Positions 35,378 to 43,547 of a stretch of DNA of 64,000 bases are shown in pieces. The position numbers were made by a program, and so were the translations under genes. Numbering within the stretch: the stretch's first letter is position 1; each line of letters starts with the position of its first letter. Source of the stretch: Spirosoma panaciterrae DSM 21099 (GTDB taxonomy: Bacteria > Bacteroidota > Bacteroidia > Cytophagales > Spirosomataceae); NCBI RefSeq assembly GCF_000374025.1, contig NZ_KB893195.1, positions 62,001-126,000 of the forward strand, given 5' to 3'. Under the pieces are notes generated by a model. It made no database searches. It saw nothing but the letters and a program-made list of their open reading frames with translations, and had not been told where the DNA came from.

Positions 35378-37132
35378 ATGAATCATCACATTCGTACACT
35401 CACAGTGGATCTTCGTCTGGCACCGGATTCAGATGCGTTTGAGATTCAGCAGCAGGTCAGCCAATTCTGTCGTCGAGCTATTGAGCCGACAATAGAACCG
35501 ATTCTTGACGAGTTTAGCGTCGAAAAATCGATTCAAATTGATCGGTTAGAGGTTGACCTTGGAGCGATTTCATTCGATACCCGACAATGGGAGAATCTAC
35601 TGACAGATGCGTTACGTGATGCCTTGCGCAAATCGATTCAGGAATGGCTCGCAACGGCTCCTGCTGATCGCGTCCAATCGCTGCCTGAATCCGTATTTAC
35701 TCATTGGCTACACTTCCTGCAAACTGGTCGGCTAGGCTGGAGTTCAAGGAATTTACCTACTGGTTGGCAGATGGATGTACTGGCCATTTTATCCAGCCGA
35801 CAAGGGGCTATTCGGGAGTTACAGCAATGCCTGAAATTGCATCCGGAAGCACTGCAACGACTTATTCAGCAACATTCGGCCTTGTTTTTAAAGCAAATTA
35901 TTGAGTGTGCAACAGCGCAACCGCAACAACTAGTATTGACTGGGCTAAGCGAATTGATTCGTGTTGTTGAGCATGTTCGTACAAATCGAGTCCTGGCTCA
36001 TGAATTGGCCTTACAAGCTTCCAGCGTTCCTTTTTTGGCTGAGCTGAAGCAAGGGGTTTCGCCCCGAAAACTGGAACTATACTTCTGGCACTTCATACTG
36101 ACGGAAACGATTCTCAGAGCGAGCCAGCCAACCGATGTTGACTTGTTGCAGCACACCTGGCAAGCCTTCTTTGGCACCTTACCCAGACTAACCAATTCCG
36201 TTAAACGAAAGAAACGTCAATTCCCGACCTTATCAAAAGTCTTATCGTCAATACGTCAGTCAGATGCACCACCGGGTGAGCCATTGACCGATAAACCTGA
36301 TAGGAGTGGACAGAATACCCCAACTTCCAGCCAACCAAATACGCAATCTAATCATCCGCTGGAAACACCCAATAATAGTCTACTAACCGATTCGCCTACT
36401 ACGGAATCTTCGAGTGACACGGATCGGGTTAAGGTAATTGCTCAGAAAGACTATAAGCAGACTGGTGTGGCGCCGGATGCTTCTAATCGGGAAACACGCC
36501 CAAGCTCAGCTGAGTCAACTAACCAATCCGAACCAAGTGAGTCTTTTACTAACCTAATTACTTCTTTTAAGTCGGCAGATAAGGAGCAACTAATTAATCA
36601 GTTGGATAATTCTGCTGAACTGCTCGAAGGTGTTTTTCTCAATAATGCAGGTATTGTATTGCTCTATCCATTTATCAGCTCCTTATTTCAGCAGGTCGAT
36701 TATCTGGAAGGGAAGGATTTTAAAGATGAAATCGTCCAACAGAAGGCAATGCTGATGCTCCATTATGCGGCTACTGGTGAAACGAGCACCCTGGAATATG
36801 ACCTGTTATTGCCGAAACTATTATGTGGCTGGCCGCTGAACCAACCCCTGGACCACACGCTTGGCCTTGATCAATCCGAGATAGACGAAATAAACGAACT
36901 GCTGTATGCGACTATTGAACACTGGGGAGCGTTAGGGAGTGCATCGCCCGAAGCCCTGCGCGAAGGTTTCTTACGACGCCCTGGAAAACTCCGCCGACTA
37001 CAGGGAGTATGGTGGCTGCATATGGAGACGAACACGCTTGATATTTTGCTAGATCGACTGCCCTACACCTGGGGCTTCAATCATATAATGCTCCCCTGGA
37101 TGCCTGAACTACTACGTGTAGAATGGCGCTAA
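35378..37132 (+). CDS. eCIS tape-measure protein (Afp14-like)
   Basis: A 584-residue member of the contractile injection system tape-measure family (Afp14/Pvc14), which sets tube length. Family features: the N-terminal strand-helix DLRLAPDSDAFEIQQQVSQFC with RLEVDLGAISFDT near residues 55-68; a helical body; and C-terminal NNAGIVLLYPFISSLFQQVDYLEGKDF near 421-447 with LLLPKLLCGWPLNQPLD near 486-502 and LRRPGKLRR. Between residues about 275 and 390 is a Ser/Thr/Pro/Gln-rich low-complexity segment, probably disordered. It has no long transmembrane part. The cargo genes begin 15 bp downstream. Confidence 0.85.
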   Translation: MNHHIRTLTVDLRLAPDSDAFEIQQQVSQFCRRAIEPTIEPILDEFSVEKSIQIDRLEVDLGAISFDTRQWENLLTDALRDALRKSIQEWLATAPADRVQSLPESVFTHWLHFLQTGRLGWSSRNLPTGWQMDVLAILSSRQGAIRELQQCLKLHPEALQRLIQQHSALFLKQIIECATAQPQQLVLTGLSELIRVVEHVRTNRVLAHELALQASSVPFLAELKQGVSPRKLELYFWHFILTETILRASQPTDVDLLQHTWQAFFGTLPRLTNSVKRKKRQFPTLSKVLSSIRQSDAPPGEPLTDKPDRSGQNTPTSSQPNTQSNHPLETPNNSLLTDSPTTESSSDTDRVKVIAQKDYKQTGVAPDASNRETRPSSAESTNQSEPSESFTNLITSFKSADKEQLINQLDNSAELLEGVFLNNAGIVLLYPFISSLFQQVDYLEGKDFKDEIVQQKAMLMLHYAATGETSTLEYDLLLPKLLCGWPLNQPLDHTLGLDQSEIDEINELLYATIEHWGALGSASPEALREGFLRRPGKLRRLQGVWWLHMETNTLDILLDRLPYTWGFNHIMLPWMPELLRVEWR

Positions 37133-37147
37133 ACTACTTATGAACTA

Positions 37148-37898
37148 ATGAAAGCAGCCCCCAAAACGAGTACAGCCTCCACGCTGCAACGCAAACCCGC
37201 CCAACCTTTCTTTGGCAAGGCTGGCAGTGGTACGTTTATGGGCGGTTCGCCGTTTATTCAGGCTAAACTCACCGTTGGCCAGCCCAACGACCCCTACGAA
37301 CGGGAAGCCGATCGGATGGCCGACCATGTCGTTCAACGATTGGCCCAAACTCCAGCCCCATTCGCTCCTGCTGCTCCATCAGCTAATGACGCATCGACCA
37401 GTTCACAGCCACCGTTGATTCAGGCCAAATGTGCGGACTGTGAAGCCGAGGAAAAACTCCACAAAAAAGAAGAGAAGAAAGACGAAAAACCACACCTGCA
37501 AACCAAACCTATTTTTGAGACGGGTACGACCGACGAGCAGCTTCAACGCAAGTGTGCTGATTGTGAGGGTGAAGACCAACTCCTTCAGCGTGAGGAAACA
37601 GGCTCAGCCGAACCCACCGTTTCGTCTTCGCTCGAAAGTCGGTTAGTGGCCAGCAAAGGTAGCGGTTCGGCCTTACCGGAGGCTGCCCGCCAGCAGATGG
37701 AGCGTTCGATGGGGGCTGATTTTTCGGGGGTACGGGTGCATACGGGCAGTTCGGCGGTGCAGATGAGCCAAGAATTAAGTGCCCATGCCTTCACGCATGG
37801 TAGTGATATTTATTTCAATTCGGGGAAATACAATCCCGCTTCGACAGGTGGGCAACACTTACTAGCCCATGAGTTGACCCATACAGTGCAGCAGGGGG
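37148..37898 (+). repeat. Direct repeat copy A, leader and DUF4157 cassette
   Basis: The first about 750 bp of the two eCIS-core genes are near-identical, offset exactly 2911 bp (copy B at 40059-40809), with no indels seen. The stretch 37596-37767 differs from 40507-40678 only at base 37661. Confidence 0.9.
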
Positions 37899-39286
37899 GA
37901 GGAACTGAAGCTATTCGACGAGTTCCTACACGTGGAGCAGGAGGCTGTGGACCGGCTAATTCGGTAGATGAAGATAATAATGGGGCTCGAGGAGCGGGTA
38001 AAACGGCGCATGCCCAAATACAAAATTTTCTTCTGCCCACTGTTCTTGGTGAATTACCTATATCAAGAGGCACGAAAGCCAATATGTCTGAAGCAGGTTG
38101 TCAAAATACTGGAACTGAACTTGGGTTTGCCGATCTCTTTATACTAGGCATGAATGTAGAAATTGCCGAAATAAAACCATTCCTCGGAGCCAGAAATGGT
38201 CAGGCCAAAGAAGAAGCAGAGCATTATATACGTAGAGGTCGTCAATCTATGGAAAGATTTTCGTCCATTGGAGAATGTGGATTACAGGGAGCCGGACAGG
38301 ACGATAGAAATTTTGCGGCCAGGATAGGTGCTTCATCTAATAGGCCCCCTTCGTTTTATAAGATCAATTCTATTTTGCAAAACGATACCGTAATTGGTCG
38401 ATTTGATGGAGATCCTACTAGGACCTTGAAGGCTAAATTGGTTGAGCCTGGGGCGGTGGGATATTGGTGCACGGGTACAGGTACTGACACCTATGTATGT
38501 GGAGTTTCTCAAAATGAAACCGATGCCTATATTGACAGTGTATTATTGCCGGCTCAGAATCTTATTGATGATCTACTAAAGCGAACAATAGAAGAGCCAT
38601 TAGATAGCTTAATAGGCTCAATTACAGTAAATAGAGCATTTGGCACCGGCCAGCAATATGCAGGCGGGCTTTTGGGGTCACAGCTTCAGCTTATCAACTC
38701 CTATCTACCTCCCGGAGTTACAATAGATCAGCTAATAAACCTTGCACTGACTCATATAAACCCATATGCACATGGAATTATAGTAGGTGCCTTGAGAAGG
38801 CTGAAGTCTATTCTTTTGAATGACATGCGAATTGCGTTACGAAACATGCTTCGAGGATTAGTTCAGGAAGCTTTAGCAGCCCTATGTATAGGAGCACCTG
38901 TTGTAACGTTTGTTCAATTAATGGAAGAATTGGAACGACGCATACGGGCTATGTCTAGAGAACTGATTCCAGTAATGGTGGCAGCAGCTGCTATGCAGAT
39001 AGTAGGTGAAATGATGATGGCATTATTACAAGCGGCAGGGCAGGTAATGTCAGATATGATTCAGGCACTTGGGGAATTTTTAGGATGGGTTCTGGATATG
39101 CTTATCTCCATCATAGAAATTGTGTTAAGAATTGTGTTGGCTTTAGTCGTGGCTCTGCTTGCACTAGGGGTTTTCATTCTGGCCATAATCGCTATTTTCG
39201 ATCCTGTTCCTGGTGATGAAACATTACTTGGGGCTATTGCGCTATTGCTCGCACGACTAGTACCTTTAATCTTGGGATTTGCCTGA
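37148..39286 (+). CDS. eCIS-core (DUF4157) cargo protein 1 with putative nuclease and hydrophobic C-end
   Basis: A 712-residue protein probably carried by the injection system. N-terminal leader: QRKPAQPFFGKAGSGTFMGG near residues 14-33, then two Cys pairs KCADCEAEE and KCADCEGED (near 96 and 137) between charged linkers. The DUF4157 core spans about 172-252 (MERSMGADFSGVRVHTG, HGSDIYFNSGKY) with HELTH at 241-245, a zinc-peptidase-type motif. After that the sequence is AT-richer and new: GFADLFILGMN with VEIAEIKPF near 325-345 looks like a PD-(D/E)XK nuclease core. The last 150 residues are strongly hydrophobic helices (IVLALVVALLALGVFILAII). Not similar to cargo protein 2 in this part. Followed by a small AT-rich gene. 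Confidence 0.78.
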   Translation: MKAAPKTSTASTLQRKPAQPFFGKAGSGTFMGGSPFIQAKLTVGQPNDPYEREADRMADHVVQRLAQTPAPFAPAAPSANDASTSSQPPLIQAKCADCEAEEKLHKKEEKKDEKPHLQTKPIFETGTTDEQLQRKCADCEGEDQLLQREETGSAEPTVSSSLESRLVASKGSGSALPEAARQQMERSMGADFSGVRVHTGSSAVQMSQELSAHAFTHGSDIYFNSGKYNPASTGGQHLLAHELTHTVQQGGGTEAIRRVPTRGAGGCGPANSVDEDNNGARGAGKTAHAQIQNFLLPTVLGELPISRGTKANMSEAGCQNTGTELGFADLFILGMNVEIAEIKPFLGARNGQAKEEAEHYIRRGRQSMERFSSIGECGLQGAGQDDRNFAARIGASSNRPPSFYKINSILQNDTVIGRFDGDPTRTLKAKLVEPGAVGYWCTGTGTDTYVCGVSQNETDAYIDSVLLPAQNLIDDLLKRTIEEPLDSLIGSITVNRAFGTGQQYAGGLLGSQLQLINSYLPPGVTIDQLINLALTHINPYAHGIIVGALRRLKSILLNDMRIALRNMLRGLVQEALAALCIGAPVVTFVQLMEELERRIRAMSRELIPVMVAAAAMQIVGEMMMALLQAAGQVMSDMIQALGEFLGWVLDMLISIIEIVLRIVLALVVALLALGVFILAIIAIFDPVPGDETLLGAIALLLARLVPLILGFA

Positions 39287-39302
39287 TAAATAGAAAATAG
39301 AG

Positions 39303-39662
39303 ATGAAGGAACGATTTAAAAGGTTACCGAATGGAGAAGCTATTGGATTCAGAATTAGTACTCGATTAGGTATTAATCCGTCTCTTGAAAAAGCAGAAGC
39401 ATATGATGAAGATAGGTTTTTGCATGCATTGAGAAAGTTATTTGGAGAACCAGATCAGCCAGGCGATTCAAGGTTAAGTTATTCAATTCTTGATTTGAAA
39501 AATAATGTTGTGTTTGAAGCTTTTTGCGGGCATAGTGCGCCTTCCTATGGAGGAACTATTGCTCATTTTCAAGACATTGGAACAGCTACATTAAAAGCAG
39601 AAGTTAAAGAAAGCTTAATGGTTTTTGATAAACTAATTGAAGCAAATAATTCTGATGCATAG
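39303..39662 (+). CDS. Small unknown protein, possible immunity partner of cargo 1
   Basis: A 119-residue protein that I do not recognise, 16 bp behind cargo protein 1 on the same strand. It is AT-rich like the C-terminal half of that gene and unlike its leader. It contains mixed alpha/beta features (IGFRISTRLGINPSLEKA, LSYSILDLKNNVVFEAFCGH). The arrangement, a toxin-like gene then a short co-directional gene of the same base composition, is that of a toxin-immunity pair. Direct evidence is lacking; a chaperone or an additional cargo is also possible. Confidence 0.6.
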   Translation: MKERFKRLPNGEAIGFRISTRLGINPSLEKAEAYDEDRFLHALRKLFGEPDQPGDSRLSYSILDLKNNVVFEAFCGHSAPSYGGTIAHFQDIGTATLKAEVKESLMVFDKLIEANNSDA

Positions 39663-39679
39663 TGAAAATTCTCTGATTG

Positions 39680-39886
39680 ATGCAAACTCTCATCCGTCGC
39701 CCGATCCATATAGATTTTTCGCAGCCGTTCTTCTCTCCAAATGGACAGGAAATATTCTTTGCGCCCATGGTAGAGGCATCTGGTCATTCGACGAGTGTTC
39801 ATCAACTGGCTGGTCGAACCATAGGTAACCCCGATAAAATGAAACTGCAGGAAACTGATTTGGATCTGCTCGGAATATTATTGTAG
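39680..39886 (+). pseudogene. Orphan N-terminal leader of an eCIS cargo gene
   Basis: A 68-codon ORF (ATG 39680) whose start resembles that of the later gene at 44038: RRP, then QPFFSPNGQEIFFAPM against QPFFSRNGQGGFFAPM, then G.S.S..Q. After about 35 residues the similarity fades and the frame stops at 39886. It looks like the remnant of a lost cargo gene after recombination; a small expressed peptide is less likely. Confidence 0.6.
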
Positions 39887-39900
39887 TGGCGGAGGTATGG

Positions 39901-40062
39901 ATGAAAATTACCAATATCTCTAGCAATGGAACACAGACAGAATGGATAATTAGTGTACGATCTATCAGCGATGGAGTGTCTCGAGATAGTAAGATTTATA
40001 GCATAACCAGCCTATCGGGAACCGACACCGTCCGATTTTCGGTGACAAGACGTTTACCATGA
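39901..40062 (+). CDS. 53-residue ORF overlapping cargo 2 start
   Basis: ATG 39901 to TGA 40060-40062, sharing ATGA with the start of cargo protein 2. The 53 residues (MKITNISSNGTQTEWIISVR...) are rich in Ser, Thr and Ile, with beta-strand character. The 4-bp overlap is typical of translational coupling in this operon, but nothing else supports function; it may be the tail of the lost cargo gene upstream. Confidence 0.35.
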   Translation: MKITNISSNGTQTEWIISVRSISDGVSRDSKIYSITSLSGTDTVRFSVTRRLP

Positions 40063-40809
40063 AAACGGCACCTAAAACGAGTACAGCCTCCACGCTGCAA
40101 CGCAAACCCGCCCAGCCCTTCTTTGGCAAGGCTGGGAGCGGTACGTTTATGGGCGGCTCGCCGTTTATCCAGGCTAAACTTACTGTCGGCCAACCCAACG
40201 ACCCCTACGAACGAGAAGCCGATCGGATGGCCGACCATGTTGTGCAGCGGCTCGCCCAATCTCCGACTCCATTTGCTCCTGCCGCTCCATCAGCTAATGA
40301 CGCATCGATTAACACACAACCGCCCTTGATTCAGGCCAAGTGTGCCGACTGTGAAGCCGAGGAGAAACTCCACAAAAAAGAAGAGAAGAAAGACGAAAAA
40401 CCACACCTGCAAACCAAACCCATTTTTGAGACAGGTACGCCTGAAGACCAGCTTCAACGCAAATGCGCTGATTGTGAGAGTGAAGAACAACTCCTTCAGC
40501 GTGAGCAAACAGGCTCAGCCGAACCCACCGTTTCGTCTTCGCTCGAAAGTCGGTTAGTGGCCAGCAAAGGTGGCGGTTCGGCCTTACCGGAGGCTGCCCG
40601 CCAGCAGATGGAGCGTTCGATGGGGGCTGATTTTTCGGGGGTACGGGTGCATACGGGCAGTTCGGCGGTGCAGATGAGTCAGGAGTTAAACGCACAGGCA
40701 TTCACGCACGGAAATGATATTTACTTCAATTCGGGCAAGTATGATCTCGGTTCAGGGTGTGGGCAGCATTTACTGGCCCACGAGTTGACCCATACCGTTC
40801 AGCAGGGGA
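40059..40809 (+). repeat. Direct repeat copy B, leader and DUF4157 cassette
   Basis: Second copy of the cassette in 37148-37898. GC content is high through the cassette and drops sharply beyond 40810, as it does behind copy A, showing that the cassette and the C-terminal parts have different histories. Confidence 0.9.
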
Positions 40810-43508
40810 AAAGTGTACGCCGAAGACTAACAGAACCAGTTAAGCCTACCGTTTCTTCTACGAATATGAGGTCAACTTATTCCGATACTATTCAACGTAG
40901 TTGGTTGGGGGATGCTGCTGATTGGGTGGCAGACAAGGGTTCAGACGCTGTATCATCCGTAAAAGATGGAGCGGAGTGGGTAGGTGAACAAGTTGGAGAC
41001 GGAGCCGCCTGGGTACGCGAACAGGTAAAAAATGGAGCTGGCTGGGTAAAGGATAAAGCAGTAGAAGGCTTTGACTGGGTAGTTGATCGCATAAAAGGAT
41101 TAATTACATCGGGCAAGGATTGGCTTAATGAAAAATGGATTTATATAAAAGAATTTGCCACGTCTGGATTTGACCAAATAAAGAGTACAGTTGGTGAAGT
41201 TGCGACCCTGATCACTTCGCCAATGAGCACCCTGTTTAATGCATTCATGACTATGGATGCCAATTTACTTGGGACAATTTGGAATGTACTAACCGGAGGA
41301 GCGACTCAAGTCTGGCAAACCGTAAAAGCTATCACTGACCAAGTTCTGAATATAGGCGCGGGAATGTGGTCAACCGTATCGGGATTTGTGTCATCTTTAT
41401 TTGATTCGGTCGATTCACTTATTAATAACAGAGCTTTTGGGTTTCTGCCAGAGTCGCTCCAAAATGAGGCACGGAGTCTTTACAATACTATACGCTCTCT
41501 TTGGATATCTATCCGTACGTTTTGGACTGATCTTTGGCAGCGACTGACCTCTTTTATTAGAACGATTTTAGCTGCTATTGAAAATTTTGTTAATCAGGTA
41601 CTTTCTTATGCTATAGGTCGAGTTATAAATATTGTACGGACAACCAAAGAGTTTTATACTCTTCTACAACAAGCAATCGAAGATCCCAGATCTGTTTTAA
41701 TGCCAGTTATAGAGCCTATTGCAACAACTTTGGATCTGGAAGCTCCAGGAAAATCAAAAGAAGTTGGACAGGATAAACTACAGGAAGCCAATCAAAAAAA
41801 GGTACAGCCGTCATCAGTTAATTTTATTCAACGAGCGCCCACAAGTAACCCAGACAACACACGTACTGTAGGCACTTTTGATGAAATAGGAAGGGGTCTT
41901 GATAAGAATATAACTCAACTTTGGCGAAGTCTCAATATACGCGAAATGCTTTGGGAGACTTTGGTCAATATGTTTTGGCCACCGGCAACAATACGAGCTA
42001 TAGGCCATGAATTTTCCGAACTATGGACTAAAGAATGGGCAAACGCGGCTGATAATCTTTTTATGCCACGTAACATTTTTGACGATACATCGGGATGTTT
42101 ACATGATATATGGTCAAATTTCTTAACCTTATTAGATTTTCCACTGGCCCTATGGCGACGTCTTAATAATGTCGCAATGCTGTTGATGGGCTATGTTACC
42201 ATATTGCTAATCATTCTTGGAGCTGTTGGAGGATCACTTGCCGGAACAATAATTGGTGGCATTATTTCTGGACTTGCCAGTGTAGGTATTGCGGCACCGG
42301 CAGGCGCAGCGGCTGGTGCTGGAGCCGGAGGTCTAGCTGGCGCAGCCGCCGGATTAGCAGCGGCTGGAATGATCGGGAAAGCTCTTTTAGTCTCCTTCCT
42401 TTTGGCAGAAGGGCTAACAATAAGCAAACTAATACTCGAACTATTTACAGCCAGACAAACTCAAAAACAGAAGCAACAGGATTATTTTCAAATTGCGAGT
42501 AGCTTAATTGCGATTGGTGTTGTTTTAGTATTAGAACTGATTCTTTGGCTAATTTCGTCAGCCATATCTGCACTTGCAGGCCGAATAAAAGGCTTTTTTT
42601 CTACGGATCCCAATATAAAAGCTGATGTAGAGCCAAAGCCGACCGATCCGGTTGAAGCAAAAGAAGGAACTTCAAGTGAGGGAAAAGGAGCAGGAGAAGC
42701 GCCTAAATTGGAAGGTGAATTAGGTTCAAGAGATGGCCAACGCTCAATAAAAGTTACAGAGAGAGGAGAGATATGGGTATGCGCTTCTCCTTGTGAAAGG
42801 ATTCGATTAAAATATGAGGCACAGATCAAAGATAATCCTGCACTTAGTGATCGGATAAAAGCCATGGAGGAAGGATATTCTGACTTATCTCCTGAACAGA
42901 AGTCGGTGAGAGATACGCAGATTAAGCAACTGGAACAGGAACTTGCCAATGCTAAATTGGCACAGGAAGGTGGAGTTCGCCCCCCTAAGGACATAAAATG
43001 GCCACCAGAACCTCCTCAAGGAAATAAACCTCCTATTAATTCGCCTGATGCCGCCGAATGGCGGTATCAGCGATATGCTTATGAAAAGTTTCAACAGGGA
43101 GCCGGACCTAAAGATATTCTCCCTCCTGACGAATGGATGCGTAGATACTTTGATCCGGCATCTGAGGGAGGCAGACCTGGCAGACCTGGCGGACCTGAGC
43201 AAGTTGCGGCTAAGAATGAATTAGCCAGAGAAGGAATTAGAATTGTTGAAAATGTTGAGTTAGGGGGTAGGTATCCAGACGGAATAGACCCCAAGCTAAA
43301 TCCACAGGGAGGTAGAAGTTATTTTGAAGTTGGGAAAATGCTGGAGAGTGGGATTCCAGAAGCTAGAGAGCGTATAAAAATTGCGGATGAAATTAAAGCA
43401 ATGGAGAATAACGACACTGTCACATTCGTAGACAAAACTTCCCCCTCTAAGCGTATAACTTATACTAAAGGAAGTACTCCTGAAAATCCAACATCAAGGA
43501 CTTTTTAA
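40059..43508 (+). CDS. eCIS-core (DUF4157) cargo protein 2, polymorphic toxin-like
   Basis: A 1149-residue protein. Residues 1-250 copy cargo protein 1: leader QPFFGKAGSGTFMGG, two CADCE pairs, DUF4157 with HELTH at 241-245. Then comes an amphipathic 11-residue repeat (DGAEWVGEQVG, DGAAWVREQVK, NGAGWVKDKAV near residues 305-340), helical regions, and a hydrophobic Gly/Ala part near 708-800 (VTILLIILGAVGGSLAG, IGGIISGLASVG) likely to insert into a membrane. After about 1010 a Pro/Gly linker (GGRPGRPGGPEQ) leads to a compact C-terminal domain (VENVELGGRYPDGIDP, YFEVGKMLESGIPEARERI, TFVDKTSPSKRITYTKG) of the sort found as C-terminal toxins; its activity is unknown. A small gene follows. Confidence 0.8.
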   Translation: MKTAPKTSTASTLQRKPAQPFFGKAGSGTFMGGSPFIQAKLTVGQPNDPYEREADRMADHVVQRLAQSPTPFAPAAPSANDASINTQPPLIQAKCADCEAEEKLHKKEEKKDEKPHLQTKPIFETGTPEDQLQRKCADCESEEQLLQREQTGSAEPTVSSSLESRLVASKGGGSALPEAARQQMERSMGADFSGVRVHTGSSAVQMSQELNAQAFTHGNDIYFNSGKYDLGSGCGQHLLAHELTHTVQQGKSVRRRLTEPVKPTVSSTNMRSTYSDTIQRSWLGDAADWVADKGSDAVSSVKDGAEWVGEQVGDGAAWVREQVKNGAGWVKDKAVEGFDWVVDRIKGLITSGKDWLNEKWIYIKEFATSGFDQIKSTVGEVATLITSPMSTLFNAFMTMDANLLGTIWNVLTGGATQVWQTVKAITDQVLNIGAGMWSTVSGFVSSLFDSVDSLINNRAFGFLPESLQNEARSLYNTIRSLWISIRTFWTDLWQRLTSFIRTILAAIENFVNQVLSYAIGRVINIVRTTKEFYTLLQQAIEDPRSVLMPVIEPIATTLDLEAPGKSKEVGQDKLQEANQKKVQPSSVNFIQRAPTSNPDNTRTVGTFDEIGRGLDKNITQLWRSLNIREMLWETLVNMFWPPATIRAIGHEFSELWTKEWANAADNLFMPRNIFDDTSGCLHDIWSNFLTLLDFPLALWRRLNNVAMLLMGYVTILLIILGAVGGSLAGTIIGGIISGLASVGIAAPAGAAAGAGAGGLAGAAAGLAAAGMIGKALLVSFLLAEGLTISKLILELFTARQTQKQKQQDYFQIASSLIAIGVVLVLELILWLISSAISALAGRIKGFFSTDPNIKADVEPKPTDPVEAKEGTSSEGKGAGEAPKLEGELGSRDGQRSIKVTERGEIWVCASPCERIRLKYEAQIKDNPALSDRIKAMEEGYSDLSPEQKSVRDTQIKQLEQELANAKLAQEGGVRPPKDIKWPPEPPQGNKPPINSPDAAEWRYQRYAYEKFQQGAGPKDILPPDEWMRRYFDPASEGGRPGRPGGPEQVAAKNELAREGIRIVENVELGGRYPDGIDPKLNPQGGRSYFEVGKMLESGIPEARERIKIADEIKAMENNDTVTFVDKTSPSKRITYTKGSTPENPTSRTF

Positions 43509-43547
43509 ACACTTTAACATAGTTATTTATTTTTTAGAGTTAAAACA

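Noticed and set aside
40309-40701. Minus-strand ORFs across the cargo leader
   Set aside because: Shadow frames of the repeated leader; low-complexity Cys/Pro-rich translation is a by-product of the plus-strand sequence.
42191-42427. Ala/Pro-rich minus-strand ORF
   Set aside because: Reverse reading of the Gly/Ala-rich hydrophobic segment of cargo 2.
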